Shown here: piece by piece, positions 1-11,254 of the stretch
Position numbering within the stretch: the stretch's first letter is position 1
Layout of the letters: each line of letters starts with the position of its first letter
From: Candolleomyces eurysporus
Lineage: Eukaryota > Basidiomycota > Agaricomycetes > Agaricales > Psathyrellaceae
NCBI GenBank assembly: GCA_027579435.1
Contig: JANBPK010000844.1
Location: 1-64,000, forward strand
Reading direction: 5' to 3'
DNA length: 64,000 bases
The notes under the pieces: model-generated
What the model was told of the DNA's origin: nothing
What the model saw: only the letters and a program-made list of their open reading frames with translations
Databases searched by the model: none
Made by a program: the position numbers and the translations under genes

Positions 1-1482
1 AGGACTGCAGCGTCGTCGGCGACGGCCGCGCCTCTGGCGAATAGTTCGAGCTCGGTGTCGGTATCTGCATCTGCATCGATTATCAGGACTCGTGGTATGA
101 AGGAGTCTACTCAGGCGGAGTCCGGTAGGGAGATCCCGCCGTCGACGAGTGCTGGGAAGAGGGGAAGGGGCGGTAAGGCAAGGAATGCTCAGCCTGCCAG
201 GACAACGACACCAGTACCTACTTCAATATCGCCCTCTGCACCGAGGATTATTGCGCCACCACCAGAACCTGCGGTAGATCTTGATGACTCCCTTCAGCAG
301 AGGACGCCCACTCCCTCACCTTTACCGTTGGAAGAAGACGATAAGGTCTTGGTTGACAACGAGTCGACAAAGGAAGGTGGCAGCCCAGAGCAGCCCGCTC
401 AGCCTCAGCCTCGAGGATCATTGCCGGTGGCTGGTGAAGGGAAAGGTGCCGACGCCGAAGAAGAGGATCGACGTGGACAGGAGGATGGAGATATTGCAGG
501 GTCTCGAGATCCAAGTGAATCTCAATCTGTTGATGGGACACAAGAACGTGGTGCCAGCCGGGTTGTGGATCCAGGTGGGAGCCCAGGTGTTGGTGTTGGT
601 GGCGCTGCAGATGTGGCCGCTGAGGAAGGGGATTTGGCGCCCGTTGTTAGTCCTCTGGTTGGCGCCGAGGATGTGACAATGGAGGTTGAGAGCGAGGAGG
701 TTGAGCACTTGAAGGGATCTCCACCAACATCGACAAAGTCAGAGTTCGATGTCGATGTCGAAATGGGGGAGGCTGCTTCTCAGCCAACTGCTTCTTCAAC
801 CTCAGTCGAACAACCTGCGTTATCTCGATCTCTTGACCAACCACTAGCCACACCGTCTCTCCAGGATCAACCTTCTCCCATCTCAACTCTCCTTAGCAGC
901 CTGCACCAGGAACATGGCTCGGTATCACCCGAAGTACCGGAGCAAGCTTCTCCGAGAGAGTCTACTCCCTCCGCAACGGTCCCCAGCGCATCCGCGACGG
1001 CTGACCCTATCAAGCTATCTGAAGAGATACCGATCCTGGATTCTTCCTGTGGCGCACCTCCTGACAATGGTGAAGGGACAATTAACACCATAGCGGAGAT
1101 TGCGGCCGCTCCAGCGACGTCTGAAGAGCGGGGTCATTTCCCACTGAATGCGTCTATCAGTGCGGAGAGAAATTCCAATTCTAATGGAATGTTCAACAAG
1201 GAAAATGCCGACCACGATTCTGACATTGATGCAGAACACGACGCTGACATGGATGCTGAAGCAGACGAAGATCTCGATGCTGAGGGGGAATATGAGGATG
1301 AACGGGAAGGGGATGGTGCACAGTCCGCATGGTCGCATGTCGCATTCTCGTCTTCTGATATCTCGAGACTGCTTCAGGACGCCGATGAGGAGGGGGAAGA
1401 TGCCGATGCGGAGGGTGAGATTGAGGATGAGCTGGATGAGCCTTCTTCGTCGACAGTCTTTTATCCGTTGCAGCTCGATTGA
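1..1482 (+). CDS. Acidic low-complexity protein, 3' part of gene
   Basis: The frame is open from the first base of the window, so the true start lies upstream; at least 493 codons are visible, ending at TGA. No domain is recognised. The protein is rich in Glu, Asp, Ser, Pro and Ala. It becomes strongly acidic toward the C-terminus, with repeated DADMDAEADEDLDAEGEYED-like runs over roughly the last 90 residues, and ends in a hydrophobic patch (TVFYPLQLD). Such tails are common in chromatin-associated or histone-binding proteins, but that is inference from composition only. No intron is needed in the visible part. Shadow ORFs on the other strand were ignored because the acidic repeat coding is consistent throughout this frame. 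Confidence 0.75.
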   Translation, partial: RTAASSATAAPLANSSSSVSVSASASIIRTRGMKESTQAESGREIPPSTSAGKRGRGGKARNAQPARTTTPVPTSISPSAPRIIAPPPEPAVDLDDSLQQRTPTPSPLPLEEDDKVLVDNESTKEGGSPEQPAQPQPRGSLPVAGEGKGADAEEEDRRGQEDGDIAGSRDPSESQSVDGTQERGASRVVDPGGSPGVGVGGAADVAAEEGDLAPVVSPLVGAEDVTMEVESEEVEHLKGSPPTSTKSEFDVDVEMGEAASQPTASSTSVEQPALSRSLDQPLATPSLQDQPSPISTLLSSLHQEHGSVSPEVPEQASPRESTPSATVPSASATADPIKLSEEIPILDSSCGAPPDNGEGTINTIAEIAAAPATSEERGHFPLNASISAERNSNSNGMFNKENADHDSDIDAEHDADMDAEADEDLDAEGEYEDEREGDGAQSAWSHVAFSSSDISRLLQDADEEGEDADAEGEIEDELDEPSSSTVFYPLQLD

Positions 1483-2955
1483 AGGAAGGAAAGGCAAGAT
1501 TAATTGTGTGTATGTTCGATATTATCATTTTTGCATCATCTTTTTGGTCTAATTATATCGTAGTATCTTGTGTGCTTTTATGTCCCTCTTGGCGTAGTCC
1601 TATCGTCGTCATCCATCAAACAGGTTTTTTTTTTCTTGAATCGATCTTCCAATTTGGCTACTCTCATTCCCTTCAGGGGATATCCGCCCTGTTCTCATTC
1701 GGCATTGAGCGGACGAAACTCACGTGGTCAGTGAATAGCCTCGGATTGCGTTGGACCTCGTCGGATCCTGGAAACTTGAATGATTGACTCTTGAGGAAAG
1801 ACTTTCAGGGCACGATAGGCCGCGATAGGGCGCCATGGGCCAAGGCGAAGGCCGACAGTAGGAAGGCATGAACCTTAGATCCCCAAGGCTTCTCCGAGAT
1901 TGGCCTTGAAAGTCAAAAGTTTCCTGTATTCTCAGTAAGTGTATTCAAAACGCAATCCGGTGGAAATTGTCAATGCCCCTGGAAGAAGGCAACGGGGTTG
2001 TGGGTGGTGCTCTCCTCCATCCTCACGATGATTTGCACTCCGAAAACTGATCACTTACCCGACACGATTGATTGTCTGCAGCCATCGACAACACGAGCTC
2101 TAGCCCTCGGATGAAATACTCACATATTGTCAAGGCGTGGAGGAGGCTCATGCCATTTGTCAATCAGCGGGATTCGGACCGCCAGGCATGTGTTCTTTCA
2201 CGTTGAACTCAGACCGTCGACAGGCACACTACATAGTACCCCACCCCCGCCTCATTATTAGGTCAGACAACTTAAATGACAACTCTATCGTAGGATTTCC
2301 GCAGGTATCTCATTTCGGATAGACCAGCGGTTCGACAAGAACGACCGTGATGACACCAGCCTGAGGACTGAAGACCTGTCCACTGCCTGGCCAGCCTCAG
2401 TTCAGATTTCATCCTGATGTTCTCGTCATATTTGTTCTATTGAGGAACGTAACGATCATCTCATGACCATCTCCGTAGACCACCAACAAGTTGACTGTCT
2501 CCGTCTCCCGGGAAATAACGCTGAAACAGGACCGCGGCCGAGCACTTTGCGCATATCCGGTAAGTCGAGCCCTAGTCTTTGGATCGCGGACGCTGCCGTT
2601 ATTTTGTTCGCTAACTGCCGCGTTTGAAACACTTTCTCTCAACAATTACTTACGTTTCCTATTTTAACAGCAGAAAACCTTGTCACTGACCTGCATTAAA
2701 CTTAAAATCTTGGCAGACCTCTGACCGGGTCGAGATTTGTGACGTTTTTAGCCATGCCGTGCTTCTCCTCCGCCCCCACATCCTATGGTTCTCGCCACGT
2801 TTAATATGCTATCTCGGATAAGTTTCTCATGATATTTTCCGCCCTGTTGTCTGCCGTCTACGAATATCGTCACCTCTTGCATTAAATTAAAAGCATGCCT
2901 CCCTTCTCCCCTCTCATCCTCGACCGCAGTTCCCCTCCTTTGTTCTCCTCCAAAC
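1483..2955. other. Intergenic, no gene seen
   Basis: This is about 1.5 kb between the acidic-protein stop and the WW-protein start. ORFs here are short and unlike known proteins. It should hold the 3' UTR of the first gene and the promoter of the next. Nothing else is supported. Confidence 0.5.
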
Positions 2956-3908
2956 ATGTCTTTCTCAACGAATGGCGAATTTCCAGGCGATAGGCTTCCC
3001 TTCATCGAAACAGTCCAGTATACACGACGTCAAGATCCAGCAGACATCGCCAGGTAATTTTTTCTTGCCCTCGTATTTGTTCGTTCACTCATACGAGACC
3101 TTCGGATAGGCTACCGATCCCTGCAAACTGGAGTCGCTACGTTCATCCCAACGGAGATGTATACTATCGTAACCACCAGCTGCGGCTAACGACCTCCGAC
3201 GACATCCGTCGACCACTGACTTTGCAATATGTTCTTGAAGCTCGCCAAGATCATATCGACACGATCTCGGATGACCCAAACTACACTCGTCTTCCGCCAG
3301 ACTGGGAGATCACTATATCGGACGTGAGCGAGTCGACAGCGGTCATTGGCATGTACTCCCGGCATGCCGGTCAGGCGTACGAGTGGAGGGAGCGCGAAGG
3401 TGATCCTTCACATCCATCATATGTCTTCCGGACACTAACTCTCGAGTGTGACATCTAGGACGCTTAGGGACCAAAACAAGACAGCACTTCTGGTCTTTCG
3501 TAGCAGAGTATCCTTCACATACCCCCACGCTTCCTCCGAACACGGAAGAAGAATTTGTAGCTGCCGTCACGCAGGGTAAGTGGTCCCTCTCACATGGTTA
3601 GAACACGCTGCAAGGCTCATCATCCGTGCCCTTCCGTTACAGCAAAGACCCGACTACGCAACGGAGAAATATTTCCTTTCACCGAACAACAAATTGACCA
3701 GATCATCGCGTTGTATAATAGGTTAAAAAGTCCGTATACTGTTCCTCCTCCACACCTTTGCCTTCAGTTCCACTGACGAATGCTTGAAACAGGTAGCAAC
3801 AATATCCCGGCACTAGGCTGGCTTCTTGGAGTTGTCATGCCTCTCGAGTCGATAGGATCCAGGATGAACGGGAGCCTTGAAGCTCTCATGGAAGACTTGC
3901 AGATATGA
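2956..3908 (+). CDS. WW-domain protein with hydrophobic C-terminal segment
   Basis: Five exons (2956-3053, 3110-3399, 3459-3575, 3643-3729, 3793-3908) join in frame to about 235 residues. Residues about 34-68 form a WW-type module: LPIPANWSRYVHPNGDVYYR, followed by a TTSDDIRRP ending, with Trp and the Tyr-Tyr pair in place. This matches the N-terminal WW motif of a large uncharacterised family in mushroom-forming fungi. A second conserved stretch (QHFWSFVAEYPSHTP) follows, then a short hydrophobic segment near the end (ALGWLLGVVMPL) that could anchor a membrane. WW domains bind proline-rich ligands; the partner is unknown. The last intron uses a donor reading GTCCGT, weaker than the others, so the C-terminal exon is the least certain part. 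Confidence 0.8.
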
Positions 3909-5695
3909 TCCCTCTAAACCCCCTGCCAGTCATCGTCATCTTCCCCTTTCCTCTTCATCCCTCCTTTTTTCTCGTCACCCACGGACCTTCGTTCCTTCGT
4001 CACTCTCGTCTCGATCAGTCTCGCCCCTCCGCCGGCCCTCCAAGCCTCGCCCGTTTAGGGAAACACTAAATTATGTCTTGTCACAGAACAGGCGCCGACA
4101 CGTTATGGCTCTCCTGTGCTCTATTGCGATGATACGGCTTCATTCATTTCAGTTTAAAGCTCCTTCCTTCATTCCTTCCGTGAATCATGTTCTCCGTTCC
4201 TCCCTCAATTCATTTCCAAACTGCGGCCCCGCGTGCGTGTGTCTGGATTATGGATCAATTCAATTACAACGCAACCCCAAGAACATTCCGCGTAACAAAC
4301 TCTATGCTTAAAATGAAATCAAAGCTTAACAATGGCCCCCTTCCACGAAAGACACGGACTGTCGGAGGAATGGTTTTTGCACCAGCAGCGAGCAGCGGCG
4401 GCGNTTTTTTTTTTTTGGAAGGGTCGGTCACCAACTTCGTCACTATCGATTGACTACTACGCTAAACCAATTGTGGTTGTACTGCGCCGGAATCGATTGT
4501 GAACATGTCCGTATTTTCCGAAGGGGGAGAAGGGATTAGCTGGTCTGTCCCCGGTGACCTCAATGGGATGCAGGGCCGTCCAAAATGGGAACGGAAGTAA
4601 ATAGAGCGTTGGGGGATATCAAGGATAATGACGTTCGTTTGTTTCTTTCGTGCCTCCAGAAGGGACGGCGGAATATGTGTTCCATCCGTGGTGTGTGCCT
4701 ATAGCGTGCCATCTTGAGGGAGATGAAGTCGTGGCTGGTATCACGAGGTTCGGAAGGGGTTTGTAGGTGTGACGGATTGAAGAGTGGTTATGTTTGTTTC
4801 AACGGGGACCATTGGCTAATGATGGCTATGGATCCTATAGTACCTTCAAAAGTATTTAATTGTATGCCGCCTGTCTAGTTGCTTTCATCTCATATCATCT
4901 CTCTACATAATGCTGAACCGTATTTGCCACAGTATACGTACAACCTAGCCGTAAGGATTGACGGTGCTTTTTACAGCTCTACTATGTATCATTTGGTACG
5001 TAAGCCGCCAATGTGACGAAGGAGAACGATGCTCTCAGACGTGCATGTACACGATAAAATGGAAAGACCTACCCAAGACTACATCAGGAACCACAGGCAC
5101 ATGGTGAAGAGTGCCTCGAACCCATGCAGCGACCTCGAGTAATTAAAAGACTACGAGCAGGAAATGACAAAGAAGCATGATGGGCTACTGTTGCAGACGA
5201 ATCAGTACTACAGAACGTCATGGCATGAACGAATGGTTGGCAAGAAGGCAGGCGTAACGAAATTCATTATACCACAACCAGAAACACTCTCTCCATGATA
5301 AGTTTTCCGCCGACGTCTCTATACGCCCCGGCTTCTTTCAGACTGCCAACTTCGAAGAGAGAAGGTGAAAGAGATGGCCGTGATTGGTTCAATCGATGTA
5401 TCAAAGTTAGCCAGCATCTCAGAACAGTTCGCGGTCACCTCACCCATCTCACAGAATAGGTTAAGCGCATTGGAAGTGCGATTCCCTGGATGCTGGCTGT
5501 CTGGCACAGAAAACACCCGTTTAAATTCTATGACGGCAGTCATGACGTGAAGGGCGCTGCACGGGAAATTGAGGCGTTATAGGAAAGGGTCGTAGTAGGA
5601 CGATACAATGGGGATGAAAGCAAAGAGGGCCAGAAGGTGTTGGTGAATGACGATCAACGGCCTATGCCGCTGAAAGAGGGGGAATACCAACAAGG
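3909..5695. other. Intergenic, one weak ORF candidate
   Basis: This is about 1.8 kb between the WW gene and the SKI8 stop. A poly-T tract with an unresolved base lies at 4404. A 74-codon reading frame on the minus strand (5319-5543) and an overlapping 61-codon frame on the plus strand (5365-5550) are both open. Neither resembles a known protein, so no gene is called. Confidence 0.4.
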
Positions 5696-7044
5696 TCATG
5701 AAGAAGCACCCCCCGCTCCTCGCCACCACCTAACCACCCCATCTTCTCCACCGCTGACGAACGCTCCTGCGGTACCTAATGCGGGCGGTTTCGGCCTCCA
5801 CGACACGCTCCACACCTCGCCTGTGTCTTGAATGGTAGAGACCGCTGCCCTGGCACCAATGTCCCATACCTTGATAGATTTGTCTGCGGAGCTGACGAAA
5901 TGAAACAAAACGAACAATTGGTCCGTGCTGCGAGAGGAAAAAAGTCACGGATAGACTCACCCTGAGAGACCTAAGCGTCCGTCTTGGGAAATGTCTGCGC
6001 TTAGGACCCATGAGCTGTGTCCGGCAAACGAGGCTACAGTCCCGCCAGGGGCGGATCGAACGTCATGCAGAACGAGGCGCTTATCTTCTGAGGCGCTAAG
6101 CAGCAACTGGAAATACAGGCTCAGAAAATGCGAATGCCGATCAGCCAAGCGAAAACATTACGAACACTTGAGTCAGGCGACCAGGCTACGGATCGTACAG
6201 ACATTGCGTGTGACGTGAACGCCGCAGAGAGTGAGTTGGTCTCGAGGTCAAAGATAAAGATCTGGCCCGTCTCCGAGGACATCGCGAGCCGGCGACCATC
6301 TGGGCTCTATGTAAGGCATAACGAGAAATGAGAAAGTGTTTATTATCAATGAGAATAGGCGTTGTGATCGCCAGGTTTTTGACACTCACATGAGCACAGG
6401 ACATGCCGAATTTGTTTCTTCCAGAAGGAATTACTGAGAGACGGTCGCCGAAGTTCTCAGGTTGAGCTGAGTGGATCGTCACATTTCCAGATCCGCCCGT
6501 CGATGCGTACGTCTCTCCTTTCGGGTTGAGAGAGACAGACCATGCTGAACAAAAAATGGTTTTGCCTCAGTAAGAACGGAATTGAATGTCCTGGCCGACT
6601 CACAAGGTTCAGAGGCTTCGCTGGTGCGATTGTAGCTCTCAAACTTGGAAACAGTCTTCCCGGTTTCGAGCTCCAATAGACTTGTTAGACCTTCAATGCT
6701 GTTGTACAGCGCTTTCTTGCCATCAGGCGACACGGACAAGGAGACTAATGCGAGTGTATGCGGGGGAGGCGCGTCTACGTTCGGGGGATGAGGCTGGCCT
6801 GAGATCGATAGCCATTGCTTTATAGAGCCATCTGCTGACACGGAGAGCGTGGTGTCCTCAACCGTCCAGGCGACGCCCCAGATGGCCTCCGAATGAGCTA
6901 GACAAGGAGCATGAGCCTTGGTTCTCGTCGGGCAACAATGATAGCTATACGTTCTGAGCAATCATGAGCGTGTAGAAAGGCTAAACTCTGTATTATTGGC
7001 TATTAGCGTTTGATAACAACGAGCACCAAATACGCCCTCACCAT
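5696..7044 (-). CDS. SKI8: SKI8/WDR61 WD40-repeat protein
   Basis: A WD40 propeller protein read on the minus strand in about seven exons. Near the start is HSEAIWGVAW. Further on are LSVSADGSIKQW, SWSVSLNPKGETYAS, VRSVAWSPDS, LLLSASEDKRLVLHDVR, FAGHSSWVLSADIS, SADKSIKVWDIGAR and a last blade ending VVRWWRG. Order and wording match human WDR61 and fungal Ski8, a scaffold of the cytoplasmic Ski complex (with SKI2 and SKI3) in exosome-mediated mRNA decay; the animal protein also works with PAF1. The best start is an ATG at 7042-7044 directly abutting a GTGAGG donor, which makes a one-codon first exon; this gives the right phase into the exon at 6916-6604. The join between the exons ending near 6168 and starting at 6106 does not stay in frame with any canonical splice pair I could find. 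Confidence 0.88.
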
Positions 7045-7298
7045 CGTCGGCGATGTCCACGAGCTTTCAGATGACGCGTCCTCGACGCGCGCAATGATGA
7101 GCTCGTGACTGATGCATGGCGGTCGGGAGTTGCCGATCGGAGGCTGAACTCTGACTTATACTGCCACCCACTCAAACCTTATTTTTCTTCATCATCAACG
7201 ATAGCGGACGAAGACATCCAGATAATTCTGTAGATTCAAAATCATTCAAGTGAGTGGATTATCGGTGTCAAAGCAACCTGATATTAATTGAGAGCAGG
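7045..7298. promoter_or_regulatory. Divergent promoter between SKI8 and RPS12
   Basis: About 250 bp separates two head-to-head genes, so it should carry both promoters. A GTGAGT at about 7249 followed by an AG shortly before the RPS12 ATG suggests a possible intron in the RPS12 5' leader. Diverged copies of this stretch recur near 37.27-37.6 kb and 57.12-57.4 kb. Confidence 0.5.
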
Positions 7299-7796
7299 AT
7301 GTCTGACGCTGGAGATGACGTTCAAGTTGAAAACGCACCCGTTGAGGTGACCTCTGAGGCCCCCAAGGGCAAGATGTCCGTTGAGGACGCTCTTCAGGTG
7401 AGTTTCCTGGCCAATCCTGGGAGAAGTTAGCGATCTGAACGCATGCTGTGTTATTAGCAAGTTTTGAAGAATGCTCTCCTTCACGACGGTCTTGCCCGTG
7501 GCCTCCGCGAATGCGCCAAAGCTCTCGACAAGCGCCAGGCCCACCTCTGCGTTCTCGTGGAGACCTGCACTGAGGCCGAATACCTCAAGCTTATCGAGGC
7601 TCTCTGCGCCGAGCACAAAATTAACCTGATCAAGGTCGGAGATGCCAAAGTCCTCGGTACATGGGCTGGCCTCTGCAAGCTCGACCGTGAGGGCAACCCC
7701 CGAAAGGTCGTCGGCTGCACTTGTGTCGTTGTTAAAGAGTATGGTATTGAGAGCGAGGGTCTCAATGTCCTCTTGGATTACTTCAAGAACCGCTAA
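7299..7796 (+). CDS. RPS12: 40S ribosomal protein eS12
   Basis: Two exons (7299-7397, 7458-7796) encode 145 residues, the usual length for eS12. After a short acidic leader comes the family core: [20 protein letters not shown], then [49 protein letters not shown] and a C-terminal LLDYFKNR. It is a structural protein of the small ribosomal subunit in the cytoplasm. The ATG lies just upstream of the acidic leader and the intron splits a conserved Gln-Val. Its 5' end plus 3' flank is copied, with the middle deleted, at about 37.0-37.3 and 56.9-57.1 kb. The native copy has no defect. Confidence 0.97.
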
Positions 7797-8184
7797 AGTG
7801 AGCTCTCGATTTTTTGACNTTTTCGAGATGACAAAACAGACTCCCTCAACCGAGACCACAAGTCGTTGAGGATGAAAGTCTATCCGGAATCATTANTTTT
7901 TTTTTGTCTGATATTTTCGTTTTTTTTGGTCCCCTTTTCTGTGCTTCGCGATACTGACCCTCTCTCTCTCTAGTACTTGACTGTATGTAGCTGCTCTGTA
8001 TCCTTGATCACAAAAATGTACCTGCATATCGAAACCAATGCTGCACACCTTTCCTTCGCTGTGCTTTCTTCATGTACCCGTCCAGATTTGGCTTCGTATT
8101 GACCGCTCCCTTAAGGGGTGTCATTACATAATCATGGCCGTTGAGGATGATTGATGGGTGGGTCCCAGTGTTGTCACCAGAACC
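7797..8184. other. RPS12 3' flank and NDUFAF3 promoter
   Basis: A short intergenic stretch holding the RPS12 3' UTR and the NDUFAF3 upstream region. Two unresolved bases at 7819 and 7896 sit beside T runs. The part from about 7974 on is retained in both downstream relic blocks, fused to the start of RPS12. Confidence 0.5.
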
Positions 8185-8886
8185 ATGTTCTCTCCCGTCT
8201 TCCTTCGCTGCTCACGGCAGGCCACACCAAAAGCACTCTATGTGACCCCGTCGGCGTTGAAACGAACCTTCCACTCAAGCTACCAACGACGAGACCGTTC
8301 ATTTACGAATTTACTAGCAGACGAAACGCCACCACCCGTCCAGGTGTCATCTGTGTCCGAGGACGGGATTCACCTCGTCGACGGACTGAAGATTCCTGGG
8401 CCATGTGTTTTCCTTGAAGGCAAAGTCTTCTTGTGGAATGTGCCTGAAGTGAGTGGGCCGGGTAAGGATGCGTGGAAAGGGTGGACGGAAGAGCATTTGG
8501 AGTTGTTCGATACGGTTATCCCGACACCTGGTGCGCTATACCCCTGTCCTTTGTCATCTCAAGGTTACTGATACTATGTTATTATGAACGCTGTAGAGAT
8601 TCTGCTGCTCGGGACCGGCAAACGGATATTACAGCCTCCACCCTTCGTCAGGAAGTACCTGAACCAGCGCGGGATTCAGCTGGATACCCTTGATACTGTG
8701 CGTATGAGGCCCTTCTTTATATTCTTGAAATTAAGAACTGATACATTCCCTACCTTATGACTCCAGAGGAATGCCTGCTCGACGTACAACCTTCTAGCAG
8801 AGGAGGGCAGGCGCGTCGCCGCTGCCTTGCTACCGCTATCTTCAAGAACGTGGTCCTCGCAGTCACCACAAACGCCAGCGCAGTAA
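8185..8886 (+). CDS. NDUFAF3: Complex I assembly factor NDUFAF3 (Mth938/DUF498 family)
   Basis: Three exons (8185-8530, 8597-8697, 8767-8886) join in frame to 188 residues. The first 35 residues are rich in Arg, Ser and Thr and lack acidic residues (MFSPVFLRCSRQATPK), as expected of a mitochondrial presequence. The DUF498 core follows: EILLLGTGKRI, a PPP motif, GIQLDTLDTRNACSTYNLL and EEGRRVAAALLP. NDUFAF3 works with NDUFAF4 in early assembly of respiratory complex I in the matrix. The ATG at 8185 was preferred over the in-frame ATG at 8158 because it begins the presequence directly. Family assignment is firm; the role in this organism is by homology. Truncated copies lie at 36.5-37.0 and 56.3-56.8 kb. 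Confidence 0.93.
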
Positions 8887-9558
8887 TTCAAATTATGCTG
8901 AGTTTCCCTCTCTCGCCGATCTACTCGATAAGGCGCTCGTTGGGGCAGCGTGTCCAAGCAAGTGTGCTGCGTGTGGTTGGCGATCCCGGCGGGCGCAGTG
9001 GGTGAAGGGCGTCGATCTTGATTGTCGCCTCATCGGAAACTTGCCGGCGGGTCAGACGTCAATTGCTAGGATCTCGAGAAGCTGTCGTTCGGACGCGTGG
9101 CGAGGGATAGTTGGGCTCTGGAACGTGGCTCAAGCTTGTCAAGAGAAAATCGTAGATTTGTCGTTGTCAGTTAATGGCAGACATTCGTTGTATGGTACAT
9201 CATCACTACATATAGACATAATACAACAACACTCTCCTCTTGACACTCTTCAAGCTCAAAGGGGAAATAACGTCCAACCGCTGGTCCAACGGTCACGTAA
9301 AAGTGCGAAGATTCTTGCCTCTTAGACCTGAGATATATACAGGGGATACCACCACCCGCTTAAATACATAGATACGAGCGAGAACAGTACGGCCTTCCAG
9401 TTCGGAATCTTCTAATTTGACCCGTCTTCGCGTGCAGCTTGGTGTCGAGACCTACTTGGCCTTGGCAGAGAAGATGGTTCCTCGTTTTTATCGTGGGGTA
9501 GAAGTGAAGGTGGATGGGAGAATCGGCGAATCCAAAAGTGATCAAATTCAATTATTCT
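8887..9558. other. Intergenic, partly copied into the relic blocks
   Basis: No gene is recognised. The stretch from about 8887 to 9095 is preserved in both relic blocks, where it is joined directly to the beginning of NDUFA8. The remainder (about 9096-9558) is absent from them. A 107-codon plus-strand frame (9002-9325) is open but is not recognisable. Confidence 0.4.
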
Positions 9559-10153
9559 TCAAGCTTCCTCATCGCTGAAGTCGGCTCTCCGTTTCCCCTT
9601 TCCCTTTCCGTTGTCTGCCGGAGGCAGAGGCGCCGCTTCTCCTTCATCCTCCTCGTCGTCGTCGATGGCTGGCAGAGTCACTGTCACAGGAAGGAGTGCA
9701 CCTACAGAAATTCATTCATGGCTCTACAAAATATTAACAAAAATGAACTCACGAGTTTCTGGGTTTCTAAATTGAATGAAAAGGGTTTCCCAAGCTGCTA
9801 GACCGTGCTCACGAATCTGGCGACCAGGATCGAGAACAGTGTACGTCCCGGTGGGCTTGCCTCGCTCTTTATCCTGCCGGCATAGCTCCAGGTCATTATG
9901 GCTTTCCAGAGCCAGGATATTAGAAGGCGAAGGCGATATTGAGAGCAAAAGGTCCTCAGAGACGTCTGCTTTCAGTGCCTCCAACGCCTCCTTTTTCAGC
10001 TGGGAGATAGGGGTGTTGGGCGACACCCCTGACAGTGCGATGGTCAGTTTATGTGTCTTGATGAGGATTTGGTGGACTTTTGGTTGAGGTCTAGGAGGCT
10101 TTTCGTGTAATGTTAGCATGAAATTACAGGGACGAACGCGCAAGACGTACCAT
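9559..10153 (-). CDS. Small protein with acidic-basic tail, possibly ubiquitin-like fold
   Basis: Minus-strand gene of three exons (10153-10151, 10098-9753, 9701-9559), about 163 residues. The first exon is the ATG alone, directly followed by a GTACGT donor. The N-terminal half (HQILIKTHKLTIAL, then a helix-like ISQLKKEALEALKA) resembles a beta-grasp or ubiquitin-like layout with a strand-strand-helix order, but I cannot name a family. The tail is acidic (DDDEEDEGEAAPL), then basic (KGKGKRR), ending in DFSDEEA, which suggests nuclear location. It shares a 209-bp divergent promoter with NDUFA8. It is the only gene of this stretch with no copy in the duplicated blocks. Confidence 0.75.
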
Positions 10154-10362
10154 GGTTATGGTTGTTAATGAGCTCGACACGGTCAGACGCGTCAACGATG
10201 AGCACGCGGAGACGGGAATTTAAAGTCAGGTGATGGGGCAAAATTCATTCTCCGCCTCGTCAAACCGGAAGCGGCCAATTATTCGTTGACGAATTCAGCC
10301 AACGTTATACTCGAGGTCGTCGTCGTCGTCGTCGTACATCGTCAACACCACCGTCCACAGTG
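10154..10362. promoter_or_regulatory. Bidirectional promoter with (GTC)n repeat
   Basis: 209 bp between two divergent starts. It contains an uninterrupted GTC trinucleotide repeat of about seven units at 10317-10336, close to the NDUFA8 start. Confidence 0.5.
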
Positions 10363-11254
10363 ATGAGCGTCTACCAGGAAGGAACTACACGGAAGGAGGC
10401 ACTAGTCGACCCGACTCCGTTGCCTGCGGACCTCCCAAAGGTGGATGAATTGGGTACGACGAGCGCACCGCTCAAGTCAGCAGCCTTCTTCATTGGGGCT
10501 TATTGCAAGGAATACAACGGTGAGTAGTGCTTCTTCTTGGCTATCTTCCTCCGTTGCTGACGGGGAAATGCAGAGGACTTCATGCTTTGCAAAAACGAGA
10601 ACAGGGACCCTGCCCATTGCCTAAAGGAGGGCCGGAGAGTAACGCGCTGTGCCCAGGACCTGTGCGTATTCCGAGGGCGTTTGGGCTAATTCAGTCAGAA
10701 GTGCTCACTCCTCGGACATATCCAGGATCACAAAGATGCGGGAGAACTGCCTTGAACAATTCAACCAACATTGGAATTGCCTCGAGAAAAACAACCAGGT
10801 GTGTCCAAGCCCAACCCACATATCTCCTCCTTGTTCCGACGAGATTAACTGACATTCTAACTTTCTCTTATCTAAATCCATTGCGCCTATTGCTCCCTTC
10901 ATCCGGTGACCCTCCCTCTGCCTCGCGCTGGGCTATGTGTATGAAAGGAATACTACTTGTGCCGCAAACCGGAGCGAACACTAAACGCATGTATGTTCGA
11001 GAAATTGGTGCGTTCATTGTGACTATCTCTAGCGCTTTTGGAATGGATTCTCATGCGAATTTTGAACGCTGTTCGTTGGCTTCTATTGGTACCGCACCGG
11101 ACCTCCTCCCTTGCTCTCCACCTGTGACACGACACGAATCGACACGTTGAATTTATTAATTCAGGGTCTTACAAAATCTATTCCTGGGGGTGGACCACAA
11201 GGCAAACAAGTGCACGAAATTTCGAACCCCATTTTCAAGCCTATGCAGAAGTAG
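10363..11254 (+). CDS. NDUFA8: Complex I subunit NDUFA8 (twin CX9C protein)
   Basis: Five exons (10363-10519, 10574-10661, 10726-10798, 10948-11007, 11165-11254) give 155 residues. Four CX9C segments are intact: YC-x9-MLC, HC-x9-RC, NC-x9-NC and LC-x9-AC. They make the two twin-CX9C hairpins that define this accessory subunit, oxidised by Mia40 in the intermembrane space and placed at the foot of complex I. Upstream is KVDELGTTSAPLKSAAFFIG, like the NDUFA8 N-terminal region; the end is a Pro-Gly-rich tail (SIPGGGPQGK). All five exons close in one frame. Several diverged, broken copies occur downstream (30.6, 31.5, 35.6-36.5, 46.6, 55.6-56.3 kb). Confidence 0.95.

Noticed and set aside
1015..1497. 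160-codon minus-strand frame opposite the acidic protein
   Set aside because: It is a shadow of the acidic repeat coding; Arg/Ile-rich translation without any recognisable motif.
5319..5543. 74-codon minus-strand gene downstream of SKI8
   Set aside because: Plausible composition but an equally open frame overlaps on the other strand, with no family match.
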